Assembly: GCF_932526225.1 (NCBI RefSeq)
Contig: NC_064036.1
Span: forward strand, 13,447,181-13,511,180
DNA: 64,000 bases
Direction of reading: 5' to 3'
Origin: Nematostella vectensis
Taxonomy: Eukaryota; Cnidaria; Anthozoa; Actiniaria; Edwardsiidae
The notes beneath the pieces are model-generated. The model was not told the DNA's origin, searched no databases, and saw only the letters and a list, made by a program, of their open reading frames with translations. The position numbers and the translations under genes were made by a program. Of the stretch, positions 1 through 18,677 are shown piece by piece. Within the stretch, counting starts at the first letter, position 1, and the number at the start of each line of letters is the position of its first letter.

Positions 1-114
1 TAGTTATTTTCATTGTTGTTGTTGTCTTCTGTTATCTGGTGGCCCAGTATTGATGTTATTTATAAATAAAAAAATTCTTATTTTTGTTGTTGTTTATGTT
101 TGTTTTGCTCTTAC

Positions 115-298
115 CTGGTGGTCCAGTATCGATGGTAAGTGTCACCTCCCTAGCTTGTTTCATTCTGTTGTTGTTGTTGATGCTGCCGCTTGTGTTGTTA
201 CTGAGGGTTGACCCTGCTCTAGACCTCTCCTCCTCATCCTTATATCCGTGATTTACTACACCGTTCTTTTTTGATGTCTCATCTCTTAATCGTCCGTG
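115..298 (-). CDS. Internal exon of an unidentified minus-strand gene (edge of window)
   Basis: Read on the minus strand, 298 to 115 is open in one frame (about 61 codons). It is preceded by an acceptor (pyrimidine-rich stretch ending TAATCAG) and followed by a strong donor (CCACCAG|GTAAGAG). It enters in phase 0 and leaves in phase 1. The peptide is hydrophilic, with acidic and Ser/Asn-rich stretches (SNNTSGSINNNN) and ends in EVTLTIDTGPPG. I recognise no domain. The rest of the gene must lie to the left of the window and, for its 5' exons, somewhere to the right. A decayed copy of the exon end lies at about 12-60. The call rests on splice signals and composition only. Confidence 0.5.
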
Positions 299-1386
299 CT
301 GATTACAAAACGGATGAAAATAAAGTATTTAGTGTTGTTATGGATAGTGTCCCTGCTTAAGAGATTGTAAGATACTCCGAAACGTCAAACACACTACTGG
401 CATTTTTCCACAAAAGGAAGAAAAAGAAACAGCAACAAAAAATCCACGATAAAGGGTTACTGCATAAGGAAGAAAATCCATTATACATCTAGAAATTAAA
501 TCACAAAGCTAACAAGCAATTCAGAACTATAACGGAGATTACGGTTCGACCCTTGGGAAAATACGTGTTTTGCGTTATATATTATTATATCATCATTAAA
601 CTTTCATGAAACTCAAACTAAAAAGAATGAACGATAATTGTTTCACTTAAAGGTCATGATTTTTTTACTGTTCCTAATTGCTACACATTAAGGCGCTCCA
701 AAAGGTTACGTTGTTATAACAATATAGCGTATAGTAATTAGCTATTTTTCACCTAAGGATTACTGTAAGACTTTATCAGGGTACCATTAGCATTTAAAAG
801 TAACAAGTTGAACAAGAAAGAAGAGGATTTTTATGATGAGTCACAGATTTAGGGTTGATTATGCTATGTTTGTTTGTGTAGCTTTCAACCAGTCCTTTGG
901 ACCGTACGAGTACCGGGATTTTTATACGCAAACTTAAAGTTTTTCAACATGAAAAAAAAAATGGCAGACTCTTCTTATCCAAAGACTGATGTCTTTCTCA
1001 TGAATGGTAACAGTGACAGTTTAGAAATAGCAGTCCCACACTTGACTCACTTTCTTAGGAGCAAAGACGATTTGATCTCGCCTTCCACCTTTCTTCATAA
1101 GTCTAACTTCCTTGTCCGATGTAACAAAATTCCTGTTTCTGTGTAAGAGTAGGCTTCATACGACGGTGGAGCATGTCGTTACATCGTTACCAGCAGATGT
1201 CAAATGTACTTATCACTTTTACATCCCGGCTTTGTTTTACGAAAGCAAGTCGAAGGCTGCTTTGACTGTTTAATTATGGAGTCAGTGCTGACGGCAAGCA
1301 TGCGTTGCTAATGTAATCAAAATTACAGTCCGTAAACATATTAGCATAAGATTCCTATTGATATACGGCCCCACAGGAATTAACTA

Positions 1387-1600
1387 AAGGCCAATATAGA
1401 CAGCACGATTTAGTTGTGTGCGACCAAACCATGATGCGACCTGTCTACCACATTTCTTAGTGCTGAACTACACAATGCACGACTTTCGTAGTCGAGCATC
1501 GTAGTGGAGTCGTACGCTGATTTTACACTCTACCAACTCGAGTTAGTTCTTAGTTGTATAAGTGCCGCACACAACTATATCATGCTGTCTAAATCAGCAT
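1387..1600. mobile_element. MITE-like repeat, copy 1 of 2
   Basis: This stretch is similar along its whole length to 43976-44175, sharing the order GACAGCACG, TACGACTTTC-like core, GAGCATCGTAG, ACTCGAG and CTGTCTAA. The better copy has terminal inverted repeats of about 19 bp, which are degraded here. No open frame is present. It is probably a non-autonomous DNA transposon of unknown superfamily. Confidence 0.6.
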
Positions 1601-1753
1601 GAATATTTTACTTTTTTTTTACTTCGCCTTGACCCTGCTGCTAAAAAATGTTCTCTTATTATGCTTCTCCCCATATTTGTCACAATACCTTGTTCCTCTG
1701 ACTAGAAATGATGTTGACAATGATGGCATAATGTCGAGAAACATTTGATGATG

Positions 1754-1767
1754 ACTGTGACGTCACA
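1754..1767. promoter_or_regulatory. Palindromic CRE-type site
   Basis: CTGTGACGTCACAG is a perfect 14-bp palindrome containing the full cAMP-response element TGACGTCA. Whether it works as a CREB/ATF site is unknown; no gene start is recognised next to it. Confidence 0.25.
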
Positions 1768-1879
1768 GACATGACGTAAGGCTGTTGGCACCCAGCGTTC
1801 TTTGCGGAACTTCTCGTTGGCTGTCTCAGCAAAAAATAGATAATAGCCATAGTCGAATATGTATGCGGAGTTATCTAAA
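1761..1879 (-). CDS. Possible exon with semaphorin/plexin-like residues (weak)
   Basis: Read on the minus strand, a good acceptor (TGTGTCTTTAGCAG) is followed by about 40 open codons. The peptide contains SAYIFDYGYYLFFAETANEK and, further on, PTALRHVC. The pattern of aromatic residues, then E.A.E, then RVC recalls a stretch of the sema fold, where a strand like YFFFRE is followed by SRVARVC. No convincing donor is visible, so the 3' end is a guess. It could belong to the same minus-strand gene as the exon at 115-298, or it could be a chance frame. Confidence 0.22.
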
Positions 1880-3543
1880 CTGCTAAAGACACAAAGTTGT
1901 CCCAGTTCACCTAGCTCTCAATGCTACGCAAAGACATTGGCAAAAATTGTATAATGACCATCCAGCTTACGACATACACGTTTATTACTAACGGGCAGAC
2001 TGAAGAAGCCCTGAAGAAGTATTATTAAAGACGAAAATTTGGCAGGGTCGATTTCCAGTTTTTGGTGTATTTTATTCATTGTTCTGGTACGAGATCGCGA
2101 CAGTTTGGGCTTTTTGATTCTATTTTTATTACTAACGGGGTATCTTTCAATTAAATTTATTTTAATTCAATTTCAGTTTATTGCTATTTATTTGTCAGTT
2201 CTTTTCTTGACATCGAGATCGGACCTTTCTTTTCAACAAACAACGTCAACGCTGGTACAAGAAACTCGTGAATCCGAGCTTTTCATCTTAGATACCCCGG
2301 TAGGCATTTGCCGCAATGTATGTTTATTTACTTTTATTTACAAATGCCTTTGAGATGAGGGGAGTCTATATGCAAATTTACGGCAAGTCGTAGCAGATGA
2401 TATTATTTCTGAGAAGCATCAAGCGAGTTTTGGAGTATACGGACTGAACTAACAGGGTAAGTTAACTATGCAACATGTGAGTGTGGCCCTCCAACAAAAT
2501 AGCAGTGTTTGTGGATTGCAAGGGTGAATATTTAGACCTCAACATTTAAAAAAAAATTCTCAACAAAAATGGTATGAAAATCACAGGATATTATTTTTGT
2601 GCTGCTCATGTAAAGTTCCCAATGCTCTATCTTCTATCTTCCCCTCTGACTTTTCCTCTACCTGTGATGACCGCATAACATGTAAAAATTCCTTTACAAC
2701 TTGTTGCATTCTAGATTACTAGATATGTAAACATCTTTCTTAAAAACTATGAGTGTGATGTGTATTTGTGTAAACATCTTTCTTTAAAAATGAGTGTGGT
2801 GTTCCTTAAAACGGTTCTTTAAGCAGCGTTTAATTGACTTGGCAAAGTTTAATCGATTTCATTTGAAGTTTAAAGACACGACGGAGGACGACGCTTTTTC
2901 TCCGTGTTATATGACTGTTGTTAAAATTGTGATGGAACACAACACCATATTGCGATAAACAAGAAGTTAATACCCAATAGCTAGAAAACAAAGAAACCAA
3001 AAAAGAGGCATGACTAAAAGATTCGTACTATTTAATGATTTGCACATAAGCATATTTGACATGTTTTGACATATTTAGCGTATTATCATACACTCAGTTA
3101 GTTTTTTTTTATAAGAACGTCTCATTTTCAGTTTAGGCTGGGCCGTTCTTATTTTTGCAGCATTTCAAGGCTGAATATGTTCTTAAAGTAACGATTTTCT
3201 TAAATAATAGTGTATAAAAAATATAATAACCAATGAATTATTAGGAGGAGAATTACACTAATGATCAATAGCTATAAAAAGGTTGTTTTAGCACAATTTG
3301 ATTATGCATTTGAGAACGCATCAGGACAAAAAACAATTTTTTCTTCTATCTGAGCCTCGGCATGTTCTTAGCATATTCTTAAAGTTTGGCGAAATTTCAG
3401 ACTGTACGTTCTTATAAAAAGGGTTCTTATAAAAAAAGGGTGTATTTCACTAGATGTCTGAATTGTTTTGTTCTAATTGTGCTTTTCTGGTTGGACTGAT
3501 AACGAGATCTGGGTTCCCTGTGGTGTCCAGCTCGGAAATAGCC

Positions 3544-3652
3544 TGGGTATCAGAGCCTCCAGACTTCTCATGTCCAGTGACACTCAGCCAAAATTCCGTG
3601 ACGAGCTGAGCGTCACTGGGCGAGAGAAGTTTGGCTCTGATACCCAGGGTAA
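3544..3652. mobile_element. Fold-back MITE with 13-bp flanking direct repeats
   Basis: Two arms of about 48 bp face each other; outer ends are TGGGTATCAGAGCC and GGCTCTGATACCCA, with a few mismatches further in. The element is bracketed by an exact direct repeat CTCGGAAATAGCC at 3531-3543 and 3653-3665, which looks like a target-site duplication although 13 bp is long for one. Confidence 0.65.
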
Positions 3653-5710
3653 CTCGGAAATAGCCACCAAAAATTATATTTCTTAGCGAACAATGATAGT
3701 CATGTTCTCAACACACACCTTTTCGCCTTATGAGACGAGCAACGCTTCACCAAGGTAGCACGAAATATTTCGTTTTTTATATCGCTCTAAAGCTTTGTAA
3801 GTCAGTCGAGAATTTCCACGTAAACTTGCAGAAATTCGTGTTTACTACTATTTTGCTGGCAGCCATATTGGAAATGGAGCCTAGTCCCTAACGTTTTAGA
3901 ATATCATAGGTCTCCCGCGCGCTCGCCCCATGTTTCACACGCAGGCGCAGTTTGACTCGACAGCTACATGATATTGCGGTTTTTTCTCATTGCTACGGTA
4001 ACGGTGCTCTTTTGCAAGACATATATTAGTCATTCATGTCTTATATATGTAGAATATCTATTATTATGAAGTCAGCCCTATTCGTACGATTATGTTAAGA
4101 TTTTTAAATATTTGTTTATACCTTTTCTTTGCAGATATAGATTTATCTAAAAATCGATAAAGAAGACATCGAATAGACAGTAGAGAGAACGAAAACCTAC
4201 TAGCTTTTTCTCCCCGACACTTCTCTAAATCCCAAAGTAAATTCTTGCTAAGGAGGTTAAAAGAAAACCGCCATAAAGAATGAGAATTTTGTTTTTGCCC
4301 GTCAGGATTACTGTGTTATCTGGCTGTCATAAGAGAGTTTAGTGATTTGGGTCTGACTACGTACACAAAAAGAAAACATTTTAATAGAAAACAATACTTC
4401 CAATAAAATTTATCTTAGATTATTATATTGTCAGCATTTTCAGCACTTTTCCCGGGGGCAAAGAAAGTGATAGTAACACTTTCTATAAAGTAAAAGGTTG
4501 CCCGGGCAACAAGATATGCACGAAACTATTTCTCTCCAAGAGCTTTCCGACTGCGTGGTACTATGACGGAAGTTGTCTTCAAATTACTATTCCAAGTGCT
4601 TTATATAAGTCTCATTCTCTAAACTTTGGTAATAAACACTATCTTTGCTGTATAAATGAAATAGATTTTTGCGTACAAATTCACATAGGACCAGTCTTTT
4701 ATGCAATCTCCTATGGTGTTTATCTGTCAGATAATGTCAGGGAAGCGATTTATTGTCGTAATTTGCTTCGAGCTCTAAAAATTATTGTCCACGCTGAAAA
4801 GTTTCTAAATCACACAAAGAAACGCGAGGCTTCGCTCAAATTTCACTACTTTTAAGATGATGTGGTTCCTTGAGGTTCTGAGCGATATTTCTAACTTTAG
4901 TAGTAGTCACGCTTCATCTACAGAGACGGCGGTTCATGAGGCAAGTAAACAATTACATTTGTTAGAAGATGGAAAAATCGTTTATAAACAATTGTCATCA
5001 TTTGTTTCTGTGAACCATGTTTAATAAAAATAGTTTTTACTATTCCACAATGAAAACAAAAATGGGTGACACTGAAAAAAATAAGTTTCGAGAATTCCAT
5101 TCATTCGTATGCATGATACAATTTGGTTAAACAGAAGAAAATGTTTTTCTTTGACAAGGGCGACTTGTGTCCTTCCTTCTTACACTGGCTAAAGCCCACA
5201 CTCTTAGTCAGAGTATCATAATTTGATCGCGTTTTCCTGTCTGAGTCAAGGTAGGACTACACTCACAGCTGCCGGGTGCTGGTTTAGTGCGTCGGAGGTT
5301 TGTTCGTTGATTTGACTCATTTCTGACAATTTTCAAACAGACTTAAAAAAAAAAAAGAGTCAGGCAATGTTTAGGAGAAGATATAACAAAAGAAAACAAA
5401 CAATAGCAATCGGAATACACATATATACTGTATAGTTACAACGACCTCGGTAACTCTGACATTTGACATCTAGCGTCCTGGAACCTTAGGAAAACACATA
5501 AAATCATTACTTAGATGTTTTGAAACGCCGGCGTATTTATTTTCCATAAATTTTGTTCTAAGAATAGCAATAAAAATACTGCTTTTCCCTGTATCTAAAG
5601 TGAAAACAATATTCACCCATTTCTTTCCGCACAGGTTCATTAAAAATGAAGCCCTTATTTTCAAAGGCTTGTATAGGTAACGTATCAATTATCTTTTGTC
5701 TTTGTAAAAG

Positions 5711-11755
<6,045 letters not shown>

Positions 11756-12905
11756 TATCAATGCCCAAAGTCAGCTTAATGCAGCATTTTGGAAGACCCA
11801 GTGCCTGCACCCATAAATATTTTATTATCCAAGTAAAGCAGTCTGGCAAGCTAAAGCTTCTTCAATGGTAGAGGCGAAACGAGGGCGATCAGTCTAGGCT
11901 ATAGCGCTTGATCGCGTTTCCTGTGGTCGAAATGCCGTGACTTTACAAAAAACGGGGTTCGTCCCAGAGCGGGGGCACTTCCTTACGGTTTATCTGCGAG
12001 TATTTATAAGCCGTAAGAACACCTGGAACTGAACTGTGGGACACGCAAAATTCATTCAGTAAGAGGGGTAGGAGAGGAGAGAGATTATTCATTGGGGCCG
12101 CGTAACTGCTTCAGGTTGGAGGGGAGCAGCTCCGTGACTCTTAAATCTAGTAACTGCTGAACTTTGTTTTCTTTACGAAGCTTTGGTGATCGAGAAAATG
12201 CAAATATACAAAAAGACGTTCGTGCGCCTTATTTTATGCAAAGTTTAATGTGCCAGTAATACGTACTAATCACCTATTTGATAATTCTAATTTTATGAAA
12301 AAGAATGTCGATTATCTTTTTTGTTTTGACTAATAAACTTGAGTCTTTGTATTTTTTAAACTTGACAATCCTTTTCTTTTCACATATTTGTAAAACAGTA
12401 TAGTGGTAATTCAATCATTGTCTTACATCAGGAGGGTAGCCAGGATCTGAAAGGGAGAGGGGAGCGGGAGCGTAGCTCAGACATATGAAAAAAGGAAGTA
12501 CTTGCACCGTAGAAAAGACCAGTTTTGTGCGGCCCAGAAGGGCCACGCGCGCGCCGTGCGCCGCCCACATCTAGCTAAGCGCCACAGTGATAAGAAACCC
12601 TCACTAACTTGGACACTTTCAACTTTTAATCCCCATTCTCTTAAACAATGACCACATATAACAGTTTATGACGGCCTATTCTATCAGAAGACCGAGGTAT
12701 AACTTCGATATTAAGAGGAACTCGTTGAATGTGTATACAATAATTTATTCTTAGAAGGGTTACAACAAATTGCGTATACAAATGTGTAACAAAACAATAA
12801 CAATAAATTCAAAGGCGATGTATGAGTTATTAAACACTCCTGAATCATTATTCCTTGCAGTCTTTCAAAAGGCTGCTCGTAACGCCTACTTATGCGCATG
12901 CACAG
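11756..12905. other. Intergenic space between convergent genes
   Basis: It holds the 3' side of the PDZ gene (an AATAAA at 12332-12337 is a possible late poly(A) signal) and the 3' side of the minus-strand gene at 12906 (AATAAA on the minus strand at 12744-12749). A single GTAGCCAGGATCTGA at about 12431 resembles one end of the CAGGG-type MITE seen elsewhere. No exon was recognised. Confidence 0.5.
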
Positions 12906-13860
12906 TTATCGGTACTTGACGGAGATAATCTCCTTGGTCTTAATCAAGTATTCCATTGTCATGCGCTTTTTGTCGCGGTAACTCTCCTCTAACATGCTTC
13001 GGATTTCTCTGACGTCGCCTTTGGAGGGGAGTTTCAAGTGCTGAAATAATTCAATACCTGAAAGGAAATTATGTGTTGTTTCAATAATGAAAAAAATAAG
13101 TTTCCTCAATTGTGCTAATATTAGATGCCCTCTTAATGATATACACAAGCCCCCCCCCCCCCCCCCATCCCATTCTGACCTGTGTACGCGTCAACTATAG
13201 CTGTGCCTCACTGGCTGGCTTGTAGTAGATGATCGCCCCTCATAATATTATAAGTCCTCCCCTATACAGACCTGTGTACATATCCATCGTATGTAGGGCG
13301 GGTTATAGTGAATCACTCCCAACAGACCCCCCTCCCCCCAGAATCACACTCCTGGTGACACTAGAATGTTCACCTTTGTACTGAACCGTGTACACGTCCA
13401 TTGTGTGTACCTCCCTGGCGGGGTTGTTGTTCATTACCCCCTCCCCTCCCCACTCCCCCCACACAATCACACTCCTGGTAGCACAAGAATGTCCTCCTTT
13501 GTACTGACTCATGTACACGTCCATTGTGTGCACCTCCCTGGCGGGGTTGTTGTTCATTACCCCCTCCCCTCCCCCCCAACACAATCACACTCCTGGTGGC
13601 ACTAGAATGTTTTCCTTTGTAATGACCTGTGTACACGTACACTGTGTGTACCTCCCTGGCGGGGTTGTTTTTCATTACCCCCTCCCCCCTCCCCCAACCA
13701 CCCACACAATCACACTCCTGGTGGCACTAGAATGTTTTTCTTTGTAATGACCTGTGTACACGTCCACTGTGTGCACCTCCCTGGCGGGGTTGTAGTAGAT
13801 GCCTGGGTCCTGTACAACTCCCCGGATTTCCATGATTTCCGCCTCCTCACAGTCGCTCAT
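12906..13860 (-). CDS. Small unknown protein, 86 aa, two coding exons
   Basis: The start ATG is at 13860-13858. Exon 1 is 13860-13752 (ending ACACAG|GTCATT, phase 1) and exon 2 is 13057-12906 (acceptor TTCCTTTCAG, stop TAA), giving 86 residues. Key stretches are VVQDPGIYYNPAREVHTVDV and LKLPSKGDVREIRSMLEES. I do not recognise the family. It resembles the gene at 18678-18956 over most of its length: both have a G.V.DPG.Y[YW] start, a VD[VI] strand, an L[KR][LI]P strand, a helix with LEE, and an end like E-I-I/M-[ST]-V-K. A splice acceptor lies just before the ATG (CTTGTATTTCAG), so a 5' UTR exon is likely; a candidate ending at 16345 has a strong donor. The intron is filled by copies of the end of exon 1. 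Confidence 0.72.
13180..13752 (-). repeat. Tandem copies of an exon end plus its 5' splice site
   Basis: Five diverged copies, with spacings of about 92-125 bp, repeat the last ~45 bases of coding exon 1 plus the start of the intron of the small gene above. Positions equivalent to the exon end fall at about 13627, 13510, 13387, 13272 and 13180. Four of the five keep a GT at the donor; the copy at 13510 has lost it. Most copies read ATGAACAACAACCCCGCC before the conserved coding stretch. Confidence 0.85.
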
Positions 13861-16800
13861 GATGCTATGCTTATAAGACTGAAATACAAGGGGAGACAGT
13901 AGACATTAAAGCGCTGAAATCCACACTAATTTTCCCACAAAAGGGTGGGATCGCTAGAGATGTATGTATGTAACCCACGCACAAAGCAAGGTATACAATC
14001 TCGCTAAATACAATTGCTAATGTTTTGGCAACATTGGGCAATGTTTGACATGATTGCACAGCCCATAACCCCTCCCCCCCTAGCTTTATTGTCCAAAGCG
14101 GCCGTTCATAGGGACTCGAATACAGATTGATATCCCTTTTTTGGTGAGATGTTTTGGCATATTTCTGTCATTTGAAGGATCGCGTTTTTGATAACACTTG
14201 AGTACGCGGTCAGAATGAATTGAAAACATATTAAAGACGTTTAACATGATAAAGTCAGCCTTGTATTTTTGAGGTCCGAGTGTGTAGCTACCCCCTCCCC
14301 CGTCCCCTCGACCGCCAAAAATAAGGTAATTTCTTATAAAAGGATCATTGATTACACATTTTCTAATATGATATCCATGACTGCGCAAACCATCTCAACA
14401 AATCATGGATACGAAGCGGGGCGTAAGAGGGGTACGAAAACAGCAAAAACGCATAGAAAATCGCCAAAAAACGCAAAACCGTCAAAATATGTCAATAACC
14501 GTAAACCGCGCAGTCTAGAGAAATCGCAATACCGCTGAATAAAATACAAAAAAAAAAACGAAAAATCGCGCCAGATTTAACAAACCCTTAAGTTCCTCCC
14601 GATACGCATTCTAAATTTTCATCCTTATTTTACTGACTGTCAAATGCGATGTGTGATACATGGCATAACACTCTATTTTGGAATGGATTTAAGCATGAAC
14701 ACAATAGCGAAAAATAACCCCATTTTCCAAACACAGATTCCCTACTTCATCTGATAATGATAGACTTATTGACGAACATGATCCTTTTCATATATTCCAC
14801 TTGAGTGCGATAAGCAATTGACATTTTCCAAAATACCTTGCCCTTTGTTTTTTTTTCAATACATTGGGCCCTTTATCAGTTTATTGAATTAAATTTTAGA
14901 TGGCCAAAACGTTTTAAGAAATACTTATGTTGAAAAGTAAAAAACAATGGTCAAGGTAAAGATAATGATAAGACAGACAAATATCGAGATAAGATCAAGT
15001 CTATTCAATATAATATATATTCAATCTAAGCAAACAAACGTTTATAGAGAAGTGCGTGTTGTTTCTCTACCTTTTTTTAAAGTCTTTCTTGTCTATGGGT
15101 CATCTACTTAGACGAAAACTTCAAAATTCTCTTAATGTACAAGATATGATTTAGATTTGAAATTTACACCGCTGATACAAACGTTTGAAAACGAAAACAT
15201 GTCTGGAAAGAAATGAAACAGAAATACCGCACTTTTTTAATCAAAATGTACTCCATACTCATTCAGAGATTACCAAAACATCATCACAAGGCTCAAATTA
15301 TTAGACATTAGAGCTTTTTAATAATCGCTACAGGAATGTCTAACAAACAACCGATCTCTCGAGGTCAAAATCCAGGGTCATCAATTTATGAAATGAAACT
15401 CGGTTAAAGCTGATTGAGTCTGTTTTGTTACCGATAAAAACACGAAGTAACCAAGTGATTATATATTTAGTTGCTCTAATTGCAAAAACAATTGCGTCAA
15501 GATCTTAGATTGATGCTCCAAAAAAGTGCTTATCAAGAGAACAGAGAAACAGCTTGTAGTAATTGTGTCGAAATGCCGAGCTTAAGAGAGAGGTAACCTT
15601 AAAACCTCCCGGGTGACTCAGCTGGAGAATAATCCCATACCCTTGCTAAACTGCAAATTGATAACACGACAACGTATTACTTTTAAGGGAAAGCTTTGTC
15701 TTCAAACCATTAAAACACTTAGAAAGTACTTTGGCTAAATTGTGCGCGGTCACTTTTCTGGGCTCCCCAGCGAACTGGGGTTAGTGCGAGAATACGCGCC
15801 GCACACTAGAAGTAGCTTTTACCCAAGAAAGCAAAGTTATGTCTGTGGGCTGTATAGTGACAATGAATTCATCAATGTGTGCGTTTGATTCTCCGCTAAA
15901 ACCCCGCCTTATTTACCACAAGGGTGTTACATTCTGATTCGTAGTGTATGACAAAGTTATGAGTACTCCAAAATCGGGACTCGGCAATTCGGGAAAACTG
16001 CCAAGCACTGAATTGCAAGATTAGTCTGGTGGTAAAAGTAATTCTGTAAAACTAGAATTGATTTCATTTGCGTACATTTTTGGAATTTACACATTACATT
16101 ATTATTTATACAACCAAGAGAACTTAGCTCTGTTGATAATACATTGAGATGGCCATCCCCCACAGTAGAACACAGTAGAAAAACATATCATTTTAAAAAG
16201 TGCTGCTCAAATCGTCAGTAAAATGCATTTTTTGGGTAGTTGCTTTTCAGTCCTGCTGGTGTTGGTTGTTTATAGCGCTTGGTTTAGAGGTAATAGTGAT
16301 TAATTTAGTAGTGATTATAGTGACTTTATGAAAATATGTCTTACCTGTGAGGGCTACACAGCGAAAGGCCGAAGTTTACGCATCAATCGCAAGACAACCC
16401 TCAAATTCGGCGAGAGACAATGTCAAGAGACCGGCAATAGTCGGGAATCGCCGAGTAATTATCGATTGACGTGCGTTTCTGGGAAACACTAAACTAAACT
16501 ACTACTAAACTTCATACAATATCTAAATGGTATTCAAAAATGCAAAATCGAAATTTCCGACTTGCTGACGAGAAACTGCCGAGGAGATATTATACGGGCA
16601 TATTTTAGTCGACTACAAGGCCCTGACGATATATGAATGATAAGAACGTTCTTGTAATTATGGACAGCTCGTCGATAGGACAAATTGTTTTGATGGCATA
16701 CTCAATTTCTAAAACATCAATGATCGTGTAAAAGCGAATTGAGAAGATAAAAATAATGATTGGTCGAGTGTCTAAAGGCAGCTCAGAAATCTTTTGTCAG

Positions 16801-17326
16801 TGTTTTTATAAAAGCATGTGTGTTTATTTGTCTCGAACATCTGTCTTTTGGGACGTGTTGGAAATGCAGTATTTTCAAATTGGGAAAGCAGGCTATTCTT
16901 TTAAAGAAGCCCTGTATACGATGACTCCGGCGGCTAACTTCAGGCCCGTAGCCAGGATTTTGAGCGGGGTAGTTCGTTTTTCCATTTCAGCGGACCAAAT
17001 TTCCGGTATACCCCTCCCCTCGCCTTATTAAATTAGGTAATCAATCTTGTATTTAAAATGATATTAATAGGGTACTTTTTAACATATAGCGGTAATAATA
17101 AATATAAATTTTATAAAAAGATTTTTTATATTCACTTTAAAGGCATATTAATGTGCACGGTATATCTTCAGCCAAACTTTATATATTTTTGTTTGCTCTG
17201 AGCGGACCTTCAAGCCGGTTGGAACCCGCGACACCTCCCCCCCCCCCCCCCATCCCCTGGCTACGGGCCTGAACTTTTTCTCTCAAACATCCCTTATTCA
17301 TGATCCCACCACATCATTCCTTTCTG
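13861..17326. other. Intron or intergenic space, no coding exon seen
   Basis: It contains a possible 5' UTR exon (minus, about 16480-16345, ending CCCTCACAG|GTAAGAC). A GC-rich hairpin at 15745-15808 includes CCCCAGCGAACTGGGG. The MITE at 16941-17271 also lies here. Nothing else was supported. Confidence 0.4.
16941..17271. mobile_element. CAGGSCCGTAGCC-type MITE, 5-bp target duplication AACTT
   Basis: Ends are CAGGCCCGTAGCCAGG and its inverted form CCTGGCTACGGGCCTG. AACTT occurs directly on both sides (16936-16940 and 17272-17276). There is no coding content; a C-rich run lies near the right end. Confidence 0.75.
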
Positions 17327-17516
17327 TCAACAATATTGAATTATATCAATGGTGCCTTTTGGCCATCGTACAGGTGGTTGCAAGAGGACGTCTATGCTGC
17401 GACGTCCTGCTAGAACCTCTGTACTATATGCTTTGCCTTTACCCTCGCTTTGGCTTGACAGTTTCGCTGGAGGTTTTATAACACGAATATGACTCACCAC
17501 AACTCCATCTGAAAGT
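17327..17516 (-). CDS. Possible terminal exon of a third small paralog
   Basis: Minus strand: an acceptor (TTGTGTTTTTTAG) is followed by about 62 open codons ending in TGA. The peptide contains SDGVVVSHIRVIKPPAK and SIDVLLQPPVRWPKGTID. Its order (DG, then I-R-[IV], P, a middle stretch, then ID.I near the end) can be laid against the end of the gene at 18678-18956, but identity is low. No upstream exon carrying the DPG.Y motif was found in 17.5-18.6 kb, so this may be a separate gene or a chance frame. Confidence 0.3.
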
Positions 17517-18258
17517 CTAAAAAACACAATCACTCTTTAAGTATTAAATGTGGAGTGAGAGGATTTGGATGAAAAGCTGAGTTGACAGACAAAGGTCAGG
17601 CACTGAAAGCGGTCTTTTGGTTTGTCATGCGCACTAAACATCTGGTTCTATTGAAATAAAATAATGGTATGTGGATTATTGTTTACAACTACAAATGGCT
17701 CATTCATTGTCTAAAAATTGGTGAAGTCTATGGATACGAGCTTGACGCAATTGTAATTTGTTGGATGGGGCTACTTGGTTTAGTTCCAGAATTAGTAATT
17801 ATCTTGTTAGTTCCACTTTAAAGTAAGTTCTCTACTTTAAAGTGATTCAAAGGCCAAAGTTCCCTTGGAGTATCTAAAGCTCAAATTTCGCATGTTCCAT
17901 AAGCGCTGCAGTGAACTAACGCAAAGCATGTAGCCTTGTGCAGTTTAAGTACGCCGTATTTGTGTTGTTACCCACCCCCCTTAGAAGCGAATTTTCCACT
18001 TCTATCCATCGAGCCTCTTTTCTTCCCCAAGAACGTGCAAAGATTATCAAACGTAACAAGTCTGTTTTTTGCTTAATGTCATCGCTAATATGAAGACAAC
18101 CCTGATATACACTAGTTTCCAGCATCTGAGACTCTTGTCAAAGGTTTCGAAATAGCCCCCGCGGAAAATATTAGTCATAATGATAATGATATATATGATA
18201 TCATCAAAATGATTATGATTGTGATGGTGACAAAACAAATGATGATCATGAAGAAGAC

Positions 18259-18305
18259 AGCGCAGATAATGATGATGATGATGATGATGATGTTGATGAT
18301 GATGA
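18259..18305. repeat. (ATG)n microsatellite
   Basis: About 14 imperfect ATG units within a wider AT-rich, ATGAT-rich stretch starting near 18175. Confidence 0.8.
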
Positions 18306-18677
18306 CAATGATTATGGTAACGCCTGACGCGTCAATGCCGTTTGCTCGATTTAACACAAATTAATGACTCTTAGTGATGGCATAAGTGTAATTTAGAAAA
18401 AATATAGCTTGACAAGAATAACTTGTTTCACTGATTTATTTTTCAGCCACGCAACGTTATACATTGAAATCTCCAAACATGATTTATTATTTTGAAGAAA
18501 GGAACAACATATATATCGTATTTCCCTGTAAACGCTTAAAATACAGGATACATCAGAAAAAAACATTGTTACAAGTCTTCTCAATTCTACAGTGTCAAAC
18601 ACTGAGAGAACCCACAGTCGATTATTCATACATCCTCTCATTGTTCAAAACGTTGATCGACGATCAAACATTGATTA

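Larger units (their letters stand above)
299..5710. other. Mostly non-coding stretch before the PDZ gene
   Basis: Apart from the two repeats, the palindrome and the weak exon listed separately, I see no supported coding exon here. Missing 5' exons of the PDZ gene (+) and of the left-edge gene (-) could lie in it, but none could be recognised by eye. Confidence 0.5.

Noticed and set aside
15745-15808. GC-rich hairpin as a structured RNA
   Set aside because: It has a stem (CCCCAGCGAACTGGGG) but matches no RNA family I know; kept only as a note.
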